From the NCBI RefSeq assembly GCF_000429185.2, contig NZ_AUBJ02000001.1, positions 1,240,001 through 1,304,000 on the forward strand: a stretch of 64,000 bases of DNA. The letters run 5' to 3'. The DNA comes from Actinoalloteichus caeruleus DSM 43889 (GTDB lineage Bacteria; Actinomycetota; Actinomycetes; Mycobacteriales; Pseudonocardiaceae). Both the position numbers and the translations under genes were made by a program. The number at the start of each line of letters is the position of its first letter. Within the stretch, counting starts at the first letter, position 1. Under the pieces are notes generated by a model. The model saw nothing but the letters and a program-made list of their open reading frames with translations. It was not told where the DNA came from and ran no database searches. Of this stretch, positions 1-39,800 are shown one piece after another.

Positions 1-27858
<27,858 letters not shown>

Positions 27859-27886
27859 CACTTCCCCCATGCCTTGTCGGTGGTCA

Positions 27887-30800
27887 TCAGCCGTTCTCTC
27901 CCAGCGCAAGGTGGATGAGGCTTTCGGCGTCCATGTCGTCGATCGTGTTCTCGTCGTCCCGCCCGGCGGGTTCCGTCGGTGGCGCGCTGGTGGTGATCTC
28001 CAACAGCGCCTCCAGCACACCCGCCGCGCGGAGCCGGTCCAGCGGGACGGTCGCGAGCGTGGCCCGCAGGGCCGCCTCGTCGGCCGGGCTGACGGGCGGC
28101 AGCAGGCGGTCCCGCAGGTGCGCGGCCAGCTCCGCCGGAGTCGGGTGGTCGAACACCAGGGCCGCGGGTAGCCGTAGCCCGGTCGCGGTGGTGACGCGGT
28201 CCCGCAGTTCGACCGCGGTCAGGGAGTCGAATCCCAGGTCCCGGAACGCGCGGTCTGGTCGTACGGAGGAGAGGTCGTCGAGGCCGAGCACGAGTGCGGC
28301 CCGTTCGCGGACCAGGTCGAGCAGCAGTTGGTCCCGTTCGAGGCCGGAGAGCTCGGCGAGCCGCGTTCGGAGCGTCCGCGACTCCTCCTCGGATCGAGGG
28401 GAGTCGGTGGCGTCGGCGGCGGGGGCCTCGGTGAGGTCGGCGAGCAGGGGACTCGGCCGGAACGTGGTGAACGCGGGGACGAACCGCCGCCAGTCCACGT
28501 CGACGACCACCAGCTCGTCCTCGTCGTGGTCGAGTGCCCCGCCCAGGGCCGCCAGGGCGTCCCCGGGGGGCATCGGGGTGAGTCCGAGGCTGGTCAGTTG
28601 GTCCCCGCCTCCCGAGGCCATGTTCTCGCCCGCCCACCACCCCCAGGCGATGGCGGTGGCGCGGCGGCCGAGGGCCCGCCGGCGCCGGGCGAGCGCGTCG
28701 AGCGCGGCGTTCGCGGCGGCGTAGGCGCCTTGGCGGGCGCTTCCCCAGATCCCGGCGATCGAGGAGAACAGGACGAACGCGTCCAGGTCGTCGTCGAGGA
28801 GCTCGTCGAGGTGGAGCGCACCGGCCACCTTGCCGGACAGTGCCCGATCCAGCGCCGTTCGGTCGAGGTCGGTGATCGCCCCGGCGAGGTTGACGCCGGC
28901 CGCGTGCACGACCGCGCGCACCGGGTCGCCCTGGGCGCGCAGTCCGGCGACCACCTCGGCCACCTGGTCGCGGTCGCCGAGGTCGCAGGCGAGGATGTCG
29001 ACGCGGGCACCGGACGCGGTCAGTTCGGCCCGCAGGTCCGAGGCTCCCGGTGCCCGCGGTCCGCTCCTGCTGGTGAGCACGAGGTGTTCGGCGCCGCGGT
29101 CCACGAGCCACCGTGCGACGTGCGCGCCCAGTGCCCCCGTGCCCCCGGTGATCAGCACCGTGCCCCTGGGTGTCCAGGGTGCGGCCGTGGTGCCGGTCTG
29201 GGGCGCGCGGGTGAGCCGCCTACCGTGTGCTCCGTCGCGCCGGACCGCGATCTGGTCCTCGCCGCCCGGCGCGGCGAGCAGCCCGCACAGCAGTTCGGTG
29301 ACGGGTTCCGCGAGGTCCTCCCCGGGCGGCACGTCGACCAACCCGCCCCAGGTGCGGGGGAGTTCGAGCGCGACCACGCGCCCGAGGCCCCAGGCCTGCG
29401 CCTGGGCCGGGTCGGGTGGCCCGTCGTCGGGTCCGACCCGCACCGCCCCCGGGTGACGCACCAGAGGGGGGCGCGGAGCCCGAGTTCGTCGACCGCTCGT
29501 GCGAGCGCCACGATCCCGGCGGCCACGGCGGGGTCGTTGGCGTCGGCGGGGCTCGAGGGCATGGTGAGCACGCCGGCCGGTTCGGCGCCGTCGAGCGCGG
29601 ACCGCAGGTCCTCGGCCGACACCTCCCCGTCGGGCAGCACGCGCACGTCGGCACCTCGGCGGGCGAGCGCGTCGAGCAGCGTCGCCGGCGGGTCGGTGGC
29701 CACGACGAGCCACGTCCCGGTCAGCACCGGCTGGGGCGGGGGCGCCAGTGGCCGCCACTCGACCCGGTATCGCCAGGAGCCCGGTGAGGACGCTCGCGCG
29801 GGGGCGGCGGCCTCGGGCCAGAAGCGCTGGTGTTGGAACGCGTAGGTGGGCAGGTCCACCCGGCTGGGCCGGGCCGGTGCGAGGACCCCGTCCCAGTCGA
29901 GCGCCGCCCCCCGGGTGTGCAGGCGCGCCACCGCGTTGGCGACGCACCCGACCTCGTCGGTCGCGCGGTCCCCGCGAAGCAGCGGGACGAACGTGATCGA
30001 GCCCGGGGCCCCCGGAACGTTGTCCCGGCCGGCGGCGCTCAACACCCCGTCCGGACCCAACTCCAGGAAGGTGGTGACGCCGTGCTCGGCCAGGACCCGG
30101 ATGCCGTCGGCGAACCGGACGGTCTCCCGGACCTGCCGCACCCAGTAGCCGGGGTCGGCCCACTCGTCCCCGACAGTCGCGCCGGTCACCGACGAGACCG
30201 AGGAGATGCTTGGCGCGGTGTAGGTGAGCCGCTCCGCGACGGCGCGGAACTCGTCGAGGACCGGGTCCATCCGCGCGGAGTGGAAGGCGTGGCTCACCCG
30301 CAGGCGCCGGGACTTCCGATCAGGCAACCGGTCCACGAGGGCGGCGACGGCGTCCTCGTCGCCGGAGAGCACCACCGACTCCGGGCCGTTCACGGCGGCC
30401 ACCGACACCCCCTCGGCCAGGAGTGGGAGCACCTCGGCCTCGGTGGCCCGCACGGACACCATCGACCCGCCGGGCGGCAACGCCCCCATCAACCGGCCAC
30501 GTGCCGCCACCAAGGCGCTCGCGTCGGCGAGGGACAGCACACCGGCCACGTGGGCGGCGGCCAGTTCGCCGACGGAGTGGCCGAGGACGAAGTCCGGTCG
30601 GAGCCCCCACGACTCGAGCAACCGGAACAGCGCGACCTCGATGGCGAACAGCCCGGCCTGCGCGTACTCGGTCCGGTGCACCGCCTCCGCGTCGGCGAAC
30701 ACGACCTCCGCGACCGGGCGGTCGAGGTGCCCGTCCAGTTCGGCGCAGACCGCGTCGAAGGCCTCGGCGAACACCGGGTGCGCCTCGTGCAGCGCGCGTC

Positions 30801-33800
30801 CCATGCCGACCCGTTGGGAACCCTGCCCGGAGAACAGGTACCCGGTCGCCCCGGCGGAGACGACGTCCCGCACCAGGTGCGGTGACTCGGCGCCGTCCCG
30901 GAGCGCCACCAGGCCCCGGCGGAGTTCCTCCGGACCGGTGCCGAGCACCACGGCCCGGTGGTCGAGCGCCGCTCGTGTGGTGGCCAGGGACCAGCCGACG
31001 TCGACGGGGTCGGCTGGTCCGTCCACCAGGTCGAGCAGCCGGCCCGCCTGGGCGGTGAGAGCGGCCGGGGAGCGGCCGGACACGGGCCAGTGGAGCACGG
31101 GGGGCGTCGACGTCGGTGGACGCGGCCCGGTCCCGGGGGCCTCGTCCTCCTCGCGGGGCCGTTCCACCAGCACGTGCGCGTTGGTGCCGCTGATCCCGAA
31201 GGAGGACACCGCGGCCCGTCTCGGCCCGGTCCCGGGGGGCCATTCCGCCGCGTCGGTCAACAGCGACACGGAACCCTCGGACCAGTCCACGTGGGTCGAG
31301 GGTTCGTCGACGTGCAAGGTGCGCGGGAGGACGCCGTACCGCATGGCCTGCACCATCTTGATCACGCCCGCGACCCCGGCGGCGGACTGGGTGTGGCCGA
31401 TGTTCGACTTCACCGAACCGAGCAGCAGTGGGCGGTCACGCTCCTGGCCGTAGGTGGCGAGCACGGCCTGCGCCTCGATCGGATCGCCGAGGGTCGTGCC
31501 GGTGCCGTGCGCCTCCACGACGTCCACCTCGGACGTCGTGAGCCGGGCGTTGGCCAGTGCCTGCCTGATCACGCGTTGCTGGGACGGGCCGTTGGGCGCC
31601 GTCAACCCGTTCGACGCGCCGTCCTGGTTGATCGCGGAACCCCGCACCACGGCGAGGACGGGATGCCCGTGCCGGCGGGCGTCCGACAGGCGTTCCACCA
31701 GGAGCACTCCGACGCCTTCCGCCATGCCGAAGCCGTCGGCGGTGTCGGCGAAGGCCTTGCACCTGCCGTCTGCCGCCAGCCCGCGTTGGCGGCTGAACTC
31801 CACGAACGGCCCCGGGGTGGCCATCACGGTCACGCCCCCGGCCAGGGCCATGTCGCACTCCCCCAACCGCAGCCCCTGGACGGCGAGGTGCAGCGCGACC
31901 AGGGAGGACGAGCAGGCCGTGTCGACCGTGACGGCTGGCCCCTCCAGCCCGAAGGTGTAGGCGACCCGACCGGAGACGACGCTGCCGGCGGTGCCCGTCA
32001 CGAGGTGGCCCTCGGCCTCGTCGCCCATGCCCTCGAGGAGGGCCGCGTAGCCGGAGGCCGCCGCTCCGGCGTAGACACCGGTCCGGCTGCCCCGCATCGA
32101 CAGCGGGTCGATCCCAGCCCGTTCGAACACCTCCCACGACGTCTCCAACAACAGCCGCTGCTGCGGGTCCATCGCCAGCGCCTCCCTGGGGGAGATCCCG
32201 AACAGCTCCGGGTCGAACGCGGCCACGTCGTCGAGGAAGCCGCCGGCGGCCACGTAGGAGGTGCCGTGGTGGTCGGGGTCGGGGTCGTGCAGCGCGGCCA
32301 CGTCCCAGCCGCGGTCTCCCGGCAACCCCGAGATGGCGTCGCGCCCGTCCAACAACAACCGCCACAGCTGGTCCGGATCGCTGACGCCGCCGGGGAACCG
32401 GCAGCTCATGGCGACGATCGCGACGGGTTCGTCGCCGGCGGCGGAGGCGCGCACCGGCGCGTCGTCGGCGATCTGGCCCAGTGCCTGAGCACGCAGCCAG
32501 GCGGCCAGTGCCGCCGGGCTCGGATGGTCGAAGACGAGCGTGGCGGGCAACGGCAGGCCGGTGGCCGTGGCCAGCCGGTTGCGCAGTTCGACCGCCGTCA
32601 GGGAGTCGAAGCCCAGTTCGCGGAAGGCCCTCGAGTCGGTCACGGCGCTCGAGGTGGCGTGGCCGAGGACGGCGGCGGCGTGAGCGCGGACGAGATCGAG
32701 CACGAACCGCTCGGCGTCGGCCACGGGCAGCCCCCGCAGCTGGTGGGCGAGACCGATGTCCGACGGTGCCGAGGTCGAGGCGACGGGTCGCGGAGGTGGC
32801 AGCACCAGTCCGCGCAGGAGCGGGGGCACCCGGGTCCCGGTGCTGTCCCGCCCGAAGTCGAGGCGCGCGGCCAGCAGGAAGGGATCGGCCGAACCGGTGG
32901 CGGCGTCGAGCAACGCGAGACCGTCCTCGGTGGGCAGCGGGGACATGCCGGACCGGGACATGCGGGTCAGCTCGCCGTCACCGAGCGCGGCGGTCAGCCC
33001 GCTGCGGTGCTCCCACAACCCCCAGCCGATCGACTGCCCGACGAGACCCTCGGTGCGCCGGTGGTGCGCGAGCGCGTCGAGGTAGGCGTTGGCCGCCGCG
33101 TAGTTGGCCTGCCCCGGACCACCGAAGGTGGCCGCGGCGGAGGAGAACAGGACGAAGGCCGCCAGGTCGTCCCCGGCGGTGAGGTCGTGCAGGTGCCGCG
33201 CCGAGGTCATCTTGGGACGCAGCACCCCGGCCAGCCGTTGGGGGGTGAGTTCCGTGAGGACACCGTCGTCCAACGCGCCCGCCGCGTGCACGACGGCGGT
33301 GAGCGGGTGTTCCGCTGGCACGGCCGCGAGCACGGCCGCGAGGGCGTCGCGGTCGGCGACGTCACACGCGGCGAACACCGCCTCCGCGCCCAGCTCCGCG
33401 AGGTCATCGGCCAGGGCGCCCGCGGAGGGCGCGGTGGCGCCACCGCGGCTGACCAGCAGGAACCGTCGGATCCCGTGCTGGTTCGCCAGGTGACGGGCCA
33501 CCAGGCCGCCCAGCACGCCGGTGGCGCCCGTGATCAGCGCGGTGCCCGCCGGGTCGAGCGGCGCGGGCACCGTCAGGATGACCTTCCCGGTGTGGCGGGC
33601 CTGGCTGAGGAACCGGAACGCCTCGGGTGCCCGCCGGACGTCCCAGGCCGTCACCGGCAGGGGGTGGACCACGCCCTGGTCGGCGAGGGTGAGGATGTCG
33701 GTGAGCATCCGCTGGATCCGGTCGTCCCCGGCGGACATCAGTTCGAACGCCTGGTAGCGCACGCCGTCGTGCGCTTCGGCGACCGCCTCGGCGTCCCGCA

Positions 33801-36800
33801 CGTCGGTCTTGCCCATTTCGACGAAGCGCCCACCGGGGCCGAGCAGCCGCAGCGAGGCGTCGACGTACTCGCCGGCCAGCGAGTTCAGCACGACGTCGAC
33901 GCCGCCACCGAAACGCCGCTCGAACTCGAGGGTGCGGGAGGAGGCACGGTGGTCGTCGGGGAGGCCCATCGCCCGCAGGGTGCCCTGTTTGGCCTCGCTG
34001 GCGGTGCCGTACACGTCCGCGCCGAGGTGCCTGGCGAGCTGGACGGCGGCCATCCCGACACCGCCGGTGGCCGCGTGGACGAGCACGGACTCGCCGGCGC
34101 GCAGCCCCGCCAGGTCGACCAGGCCGTGGTAGGCGGTCAGGAACGCCACCGGAACGGAGGCGGCCTCCCCGAAGGACCACCCGGCGGGCATCGGGGCGAG
34201 CAGTGGGCGGCGGGTCACCGCCACCGGCCCGAACGACCCGGCGAAGATGCCGAGCACCCGGTCACCCGGTGCCAGTCCTGCCACGCCGGTTCCGACCTCG
34301 GTCACGACGCCGGCGCCCTCGAAACCGAGGGGCCCCGGTTCACCCGGGTACATCCCGAGCGCGGTCAACGCGTCGCGGAAGTTGAGGCCCGCCGCGCGCA
34401 CCGCGACCCGCACGTCGTCCGGGCCGAGCGGTGCCAGTGCCTCCGGGCACGGGACGAGGGCGAGGTTCTCCAGCGTGCCGGGCCCCGTGGTCGCCAGCCG
34501 CCACGCCGGCTCGCCCACCGGTGGTGTCAACGCGGGTGTCGTGCCTCGGGCCAGCCGGGGAACGAGCACGGTGCCGGCCCGCACCGCGAACTGCGGCTCG
34601 TCGAGGCCGAGGGCCGAGGCCAGGAGCCCGTCGGGCATCCCGAGGTCGTCGATGTCCACCAGGGTGAAGCGACCGGGGTGCTCCGACTGGGCGGACCGCA
34701 GCATCCCCCACACCGGGGCCTGGTCCAGGTCCACCCGGTCCGCCGGGGTCACCGCCACGGCCAGGCGGGTCACCACCACGAGCCGGGCCGTGGGATGCCG
34801 GTCCTGGACCAGCCAGTCCCGCAGGGTCCGGAGCAGCGCGGTGAGCGGCTCGGCCCCCTCACCCGGGGGGCAGGCGACGGCGACGAGGTCGGGGGACTCG
34901 TCCGCCCGGACCGTCCTGACGCCGGCCTCGGCCAGCCACGCGGCGAGTGCGCCGTCGTCCGGTTCGGCGACGGCGACGGTCGGCCCCTCGGCGGGGGTCA
35001 GTGCCGGCACCGTCCAGTCGAGCCGGAACAGGTCGTCGTGCCGGGCCGCGGCCGGGGCCTCCAGGGCGTCGGGCGCGGGTCGCGCCACCATCGCCTCCAC
35101 GGTGGCGACGGGCGCGCCGGCCGGGTCGGCGAGGTCGATCCGGACCGCGTCCTCCCCGGCCGGGGAGAGCCGGACCCGCACCTCGGACGCACCGGAGGCG
35201 TGCAGGCGGACGCCCCGCCACACGAACGGCAACCTGGGCCGGTCGTCGTCGGGGAAGAACGCGCCGAGCCCGCTCGCCTGCACCGCGGCGTCGAGCAGCG
35301 CCGGGTGCAGGCCGTACGCGGTGGCCTCGCCGGCCAGCTCCGGGGGCAGGGTCACCTCGGCGACGACCTCGTCCCCCGTTCTCCAGGCGGCACGCAGCCC
35401 CTGGAAGGCCGGGCCGTAGTCGTAGCCGCGGTCGGCGAGGCGCTGGTAGGTCCCGGTGAGGTCGACGGGCGTGCCCTCCGACCAGCCGCCGACGTCCGGT
35501 TGGGCACCGTCCCGGGTGAGGGATCCGGTGGCGTGCCGCGTCCAGGGCGCGTCCTCCCCGGCACCGTCGGGTCGGCAGTGCACCGCGAGGGACCGGGTGC
35601 CGGTCGCGTCCGGTGCCCCGACCACCAGCTGGACGGCGACCCCGCCGTGGGCCGGGAGGACCAGCGGCTGTTCGAGCACCAGCTCGGCGAGGCGGTCGCA
35701 GCCGGTGGCGTCCCCCGCGCGGAGCGCGAGTTCCACGAACGCGGTGCCCGGCAGCAGGACGGTGCCCAGGACGCGGTGGTCGGTCAGCCAGGACGTCGAC
35801 GTCCGGGACAGCCTGGACGTGAACAGGTACCCGTCCCCCTCCGCGAGGGGGAGCGCGGCGCCGAGCAGCGGGTGCGCGGGTTCGTCGAGGCCGGCGGCGG
35901 TGACGTCACCGGAGGTCCTCGCCCCGTCGGGCCAGTACCGTTCGCGTTGGAACGGGTAGGTCGGCAGCTCCACCCGGCTTCCGCCGCGCACGACCTCCCG
36001 CCACGCCACGGGAACGCCGAGGACGTGCAGCGCGGCGGCCGAGCGCAGGAACGCGGTGGTGCCGTCCTCGTCGCGACGGAGGGTTCCGGTGACGATGGCG
36101 CCGGTGACGCCGGCGTCCTCCGTGGTCTCCTGGACTGCCATCGCCAGCACCGGGTGGGGGCTGACCTCGACGAACACCGTGTAGCCCTGCTCTGCCAGCC
36201 GCCGGGTCGCGTGTTCGAACCGCACCGTGTGGCGCAGGTTGCGGTACCAGTACTCGCCGTCGAGGGAGTCCGGGTCGGCCCAGTCGACCTCGACCGTGGA
36301 GAAGAACGGGACCGTGCCGGTGACCGGTGTGATCCCCGCGAGTTCGTCGCGCAGCCGGTCCCGGATCAGTTCCACCTGCGGGGAGTGCGAGGCGTAGTCC
36401 ACGGCTACTCGTCTGGCGCGGACCCCGTCGGCCCGCAGCCGTTCCACGAGCTCGTCGAGCGCGGCGGGCGGGCCGGAGACGACCACCGAGGACGGGCCGT
36501 TCACGGCGGCCACCGCCGTTCCCCCGCCCGCGCCGAGCAGTGGCCGGACCCGCTCGACCGGAGCGGAGACCGCGACCATGCCCCCGAGGCCCGCGAGCTC
36601 GGCGAGCGCGCGGCTGCGGAGCGCGACGACCCTCGCGGCGTCGTCGAGCGGGAGTGCTCCGGCCACGCAGGCGGCGGCGATCTCCCCCTGGGAGTGGCCG
36701 AGGACGGCGGCGGGTTCGACACCGGCGGAGCGCCACAGGGCGGCGAGCGACACCATCACGGCGAACAGCACGGGCTGGACCACGTCGACCCGGTCCAGGG

Positions 36801-39800
36801 ACGGCGCGCCGGGTACGCCCCGGAGCACGTCGACGGGTGACCAGTCCACCACGGCCGTCAACGCGTCCGCGCACTCGCCGAACCGCCGCGCGAACACGGG
36901 CGAGTTGTCGAGCAGGTCCAGCGCCATCCCAGTCCACTGCGAACCCTGTCCGGGGAACACGAACACGGTCCGCCCCGGTACCTCGGCGATCCCCGTGACC
37001 ACGTCCGGCGACGGGGCGCCGGACGCCAGCGCGGTCAGGCCGGTCACCAGGCTGGGCAGGTCGGCGCCGGTCAGGACCGCGCGGTGGCTGAAGGTGGCGC
37101 GGCCGTCGGCGAGCGAGCGGGCGAGGTCGACCGGCCGCGTCTCCGGGTGGCGGGACAGGTGGTCGCGCAGGCGGTCGGCCTGCGCGAGCAGCGCGGGTCC
37201 GGTGCGGCCGGACAGGACCAGCGGCACCGCCCCGCGCGGTCCCTCGTCCCGTTCCTGGGCGGCGGGCGGCGCCCCTTCGAGGATGGCGTGCGCGTTGGTG
37301 CCGCTGATCCCGAAGGACGACACCCCCGCCAGCCGCGACCCCCCGTCGTCCCGCCACGGGCGGGGTTCGGTCAGCAGGGCCAGCGCGCCGCTGCTCCAGT
37401 CGACGTGCGGGGACGGTTGGGTGACGTGCAGGGTGCGCGGCAGCTGCTCGCGTCGCAACGCCTGCACCATCTTGATCACCCCGGCGACGCCGGCGGCGGC
37501 CTGGGTGTGGCCGATGTTCGACTTGACCGATCCCAGCCACAGCGGTCGTTCCGGCGACCGGTCGGCGCCGTAGGTGGCGAGCAGCGCCTGCGCCTCGATC
37601 GGGTCACCGAGGACCGTGCCCGTGCCGTGCGCCTCGACGGCGTCCACCTGGTCGGCCGTCACGCCGGCGTCGCGCAGCGCCTGCCGGATGACGTCCTGCT
37701 GGGCGGGGCCGTTCGGCGCGGTCAGGCCGTTGGAGGCGCCGTCGGAGTTGACCGCCGTGCCGCGTACCAGCGCGAGCACCGGGTGGTTGTTGCGGCGGGC
37801 GTCGGACAGCCGCTCCAGCAGCAGGACACCCGCCCCCTCCGACCAGCCGGTGCCCTCGGCGTCAGCGGCGAAGGACCGGCAGCGGCCGTCGGTGGCGAGG
37901 CCGCCCTGCCTGCTGAACTCGCTGAAGATGCCGGACTCCGCCATGACGGTCACCCCACCGGCGAGTGCCATCACGCAGTCGCCGGCGCGCAACGCGCGCA
38001 CCGCGAGGTGCAGGGCCACCAACGACGAGGAGCACGCCGTGTCCACCGAGACCGCCGGCCCCTCCAGGCCGAAGGTGTAGGCGACGCGGCCGGAGGCGAC
38101 GCTGGCCGCCGTGCCGGTGAGGACATGTCCGGCTGGTGCGTCCGGCAGCCCCCGGAGGGCTGAGGCGTACCCGGACGACGAGGTTCCGGTGAAGACGCCG
38201 ATCCGTTCGCCCCGGACCAGCGCCGGGTCGATGCCGGCTCGTTCGAACGTCTCCCAGGACGTCTCCAGGAGCAGCCGCTGCTGCGGGTCCATCGCCAACG
38301 CCTCGCGGGGCGAGATGTTGAAGAACTCGGCGTCGAAGTCGGGGACGTCGTACAGGAATCCGCCCTGTGCGGTCACCGACTCGTTCTCGTGCCAGCCCCG
38401 GTCGGTGGGGAATCCGGCGATGCCGTCCCCGCCGGCGGCCACGAGGTCCCACAGCCCGTCGGGGTCGGTGACGCCTCCCGGGTAGCGGCAGCTCATCGCC
38501 ACGATCGCGACCGGCTCGGCCGAGGGGGTCACCGCCGGGGCGGGACCGGTGCGCTCGCGGAGCCCGGTGAGTTCGGTGTCGAGCCGTTCGGCGAGCGCGG
38601 TCGGGGTGGGGTGGTCGAAGACCAGCGATGCGGGCAACCGCGAACCGGTGGCCGCGGCGATGCGGTTGCGCAGTTCCACTGAGGTCAGGGAGTCGAAACC
38701 GAGGTCGGAGAACGCCCGGTCCGGTCGGATCGCGGTGGTGTCGGCGTGTCCGAGGACCGCGGCCACGGTGACCCGCACCAGTTCGAGCAGCGCGTGCGCC
38801 CGTTCGGTGTCGGGCAGTGCGGCGAGACCGGCGCCGGTCGGGCGGTCCGGGGTGGACGGGACGGCGGGACGGCGGCGGGAGGCCCGCACGAGGCCGCGCA
38901 GCGGATCCGGCACCGGTTGCCCGGCCGCCGGGTCGAGGTGCAACCGCACTGGCGCGACGACGGGGTCGTCGCGCCGCACCGCGGCGTCGAACAACGCGAG
39001 TCCCGTCTCCTCGGAGAGGGGACGCAGCCCGGTACCGGCCAGCCGCGCCGGGTCCGTGGCCATGCCGGTGGTGGGCTCCCACGGCCCCCAGGCGAGGGAC
39101 ACCGCCGGCAGCCCCCGGGCACGCCGCAGTTCGGCCAGTCGGTCGAGGAACGCGTTGGCGGCGGCGTAGTTGCCCTGGCCTGGGGCGCCGAGCAGTCCGG
39201 CGGTCGACGAGTACAGCACGAAGGCGGACAGGTCGAGGTGTTCCGTTGCCTGGTGCAGGTGCCAGGCGCCCGCGACCTTGGGGCGCAGCACCCGGTCGAG
39301 CGCGTCGTCGTCGAGTGTGGCGACGACGGCGTCGTCGAGGACCCCGGCCGCGTGCACGACGACGGTCAGCGGGTGTTCCGGGGGGATGTCCGAGACGAGG
39401 CGTGCGACGTCGTCGGGGTCGGCCACGTCGCAGGCCACCGAGGTGACGGTCGCGCCGAGATCGGTGAGCGGGACCACGACCCCGTCGGTGTCGGCGCGGC
39501 CGCCCCGGCTGGCCAGGACCACGTGCCGGACCTGGTGCGCGGCGACCAGGTGCCGGGCCAACGCGGTGCCGAGGGCGCCGGTGCCGCCCGTGACGAGCGC
39601 GGTGCCGTCGGGGTGCGGGGCGGGTGGCACGGTGAGCACCACCTTGCCGACGTGCCGTGCCTGGCTGAGGTGGCGGAAGGCCTCCGGTGCCCGGCGCACG
39701 TCCCAGGTGGTGACGGGCAGCGGGGTCAGCTTCCCCTGGTCGAAGAGCGCGAGGAGTTCGGACAGCATGGCCGCGATGCGGTCCGGCCCGGCGTCGATCA

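Noticed and set aside
30958-36840. A 1960-codon open frame on the plus strand
   Set aside because: It lies wholly antisense to PKS-C. It has no recognisable domain, is rich in His, Arg, Gln, Gly and Pro, and arises from the lack of A/T at third positions in the true gene.
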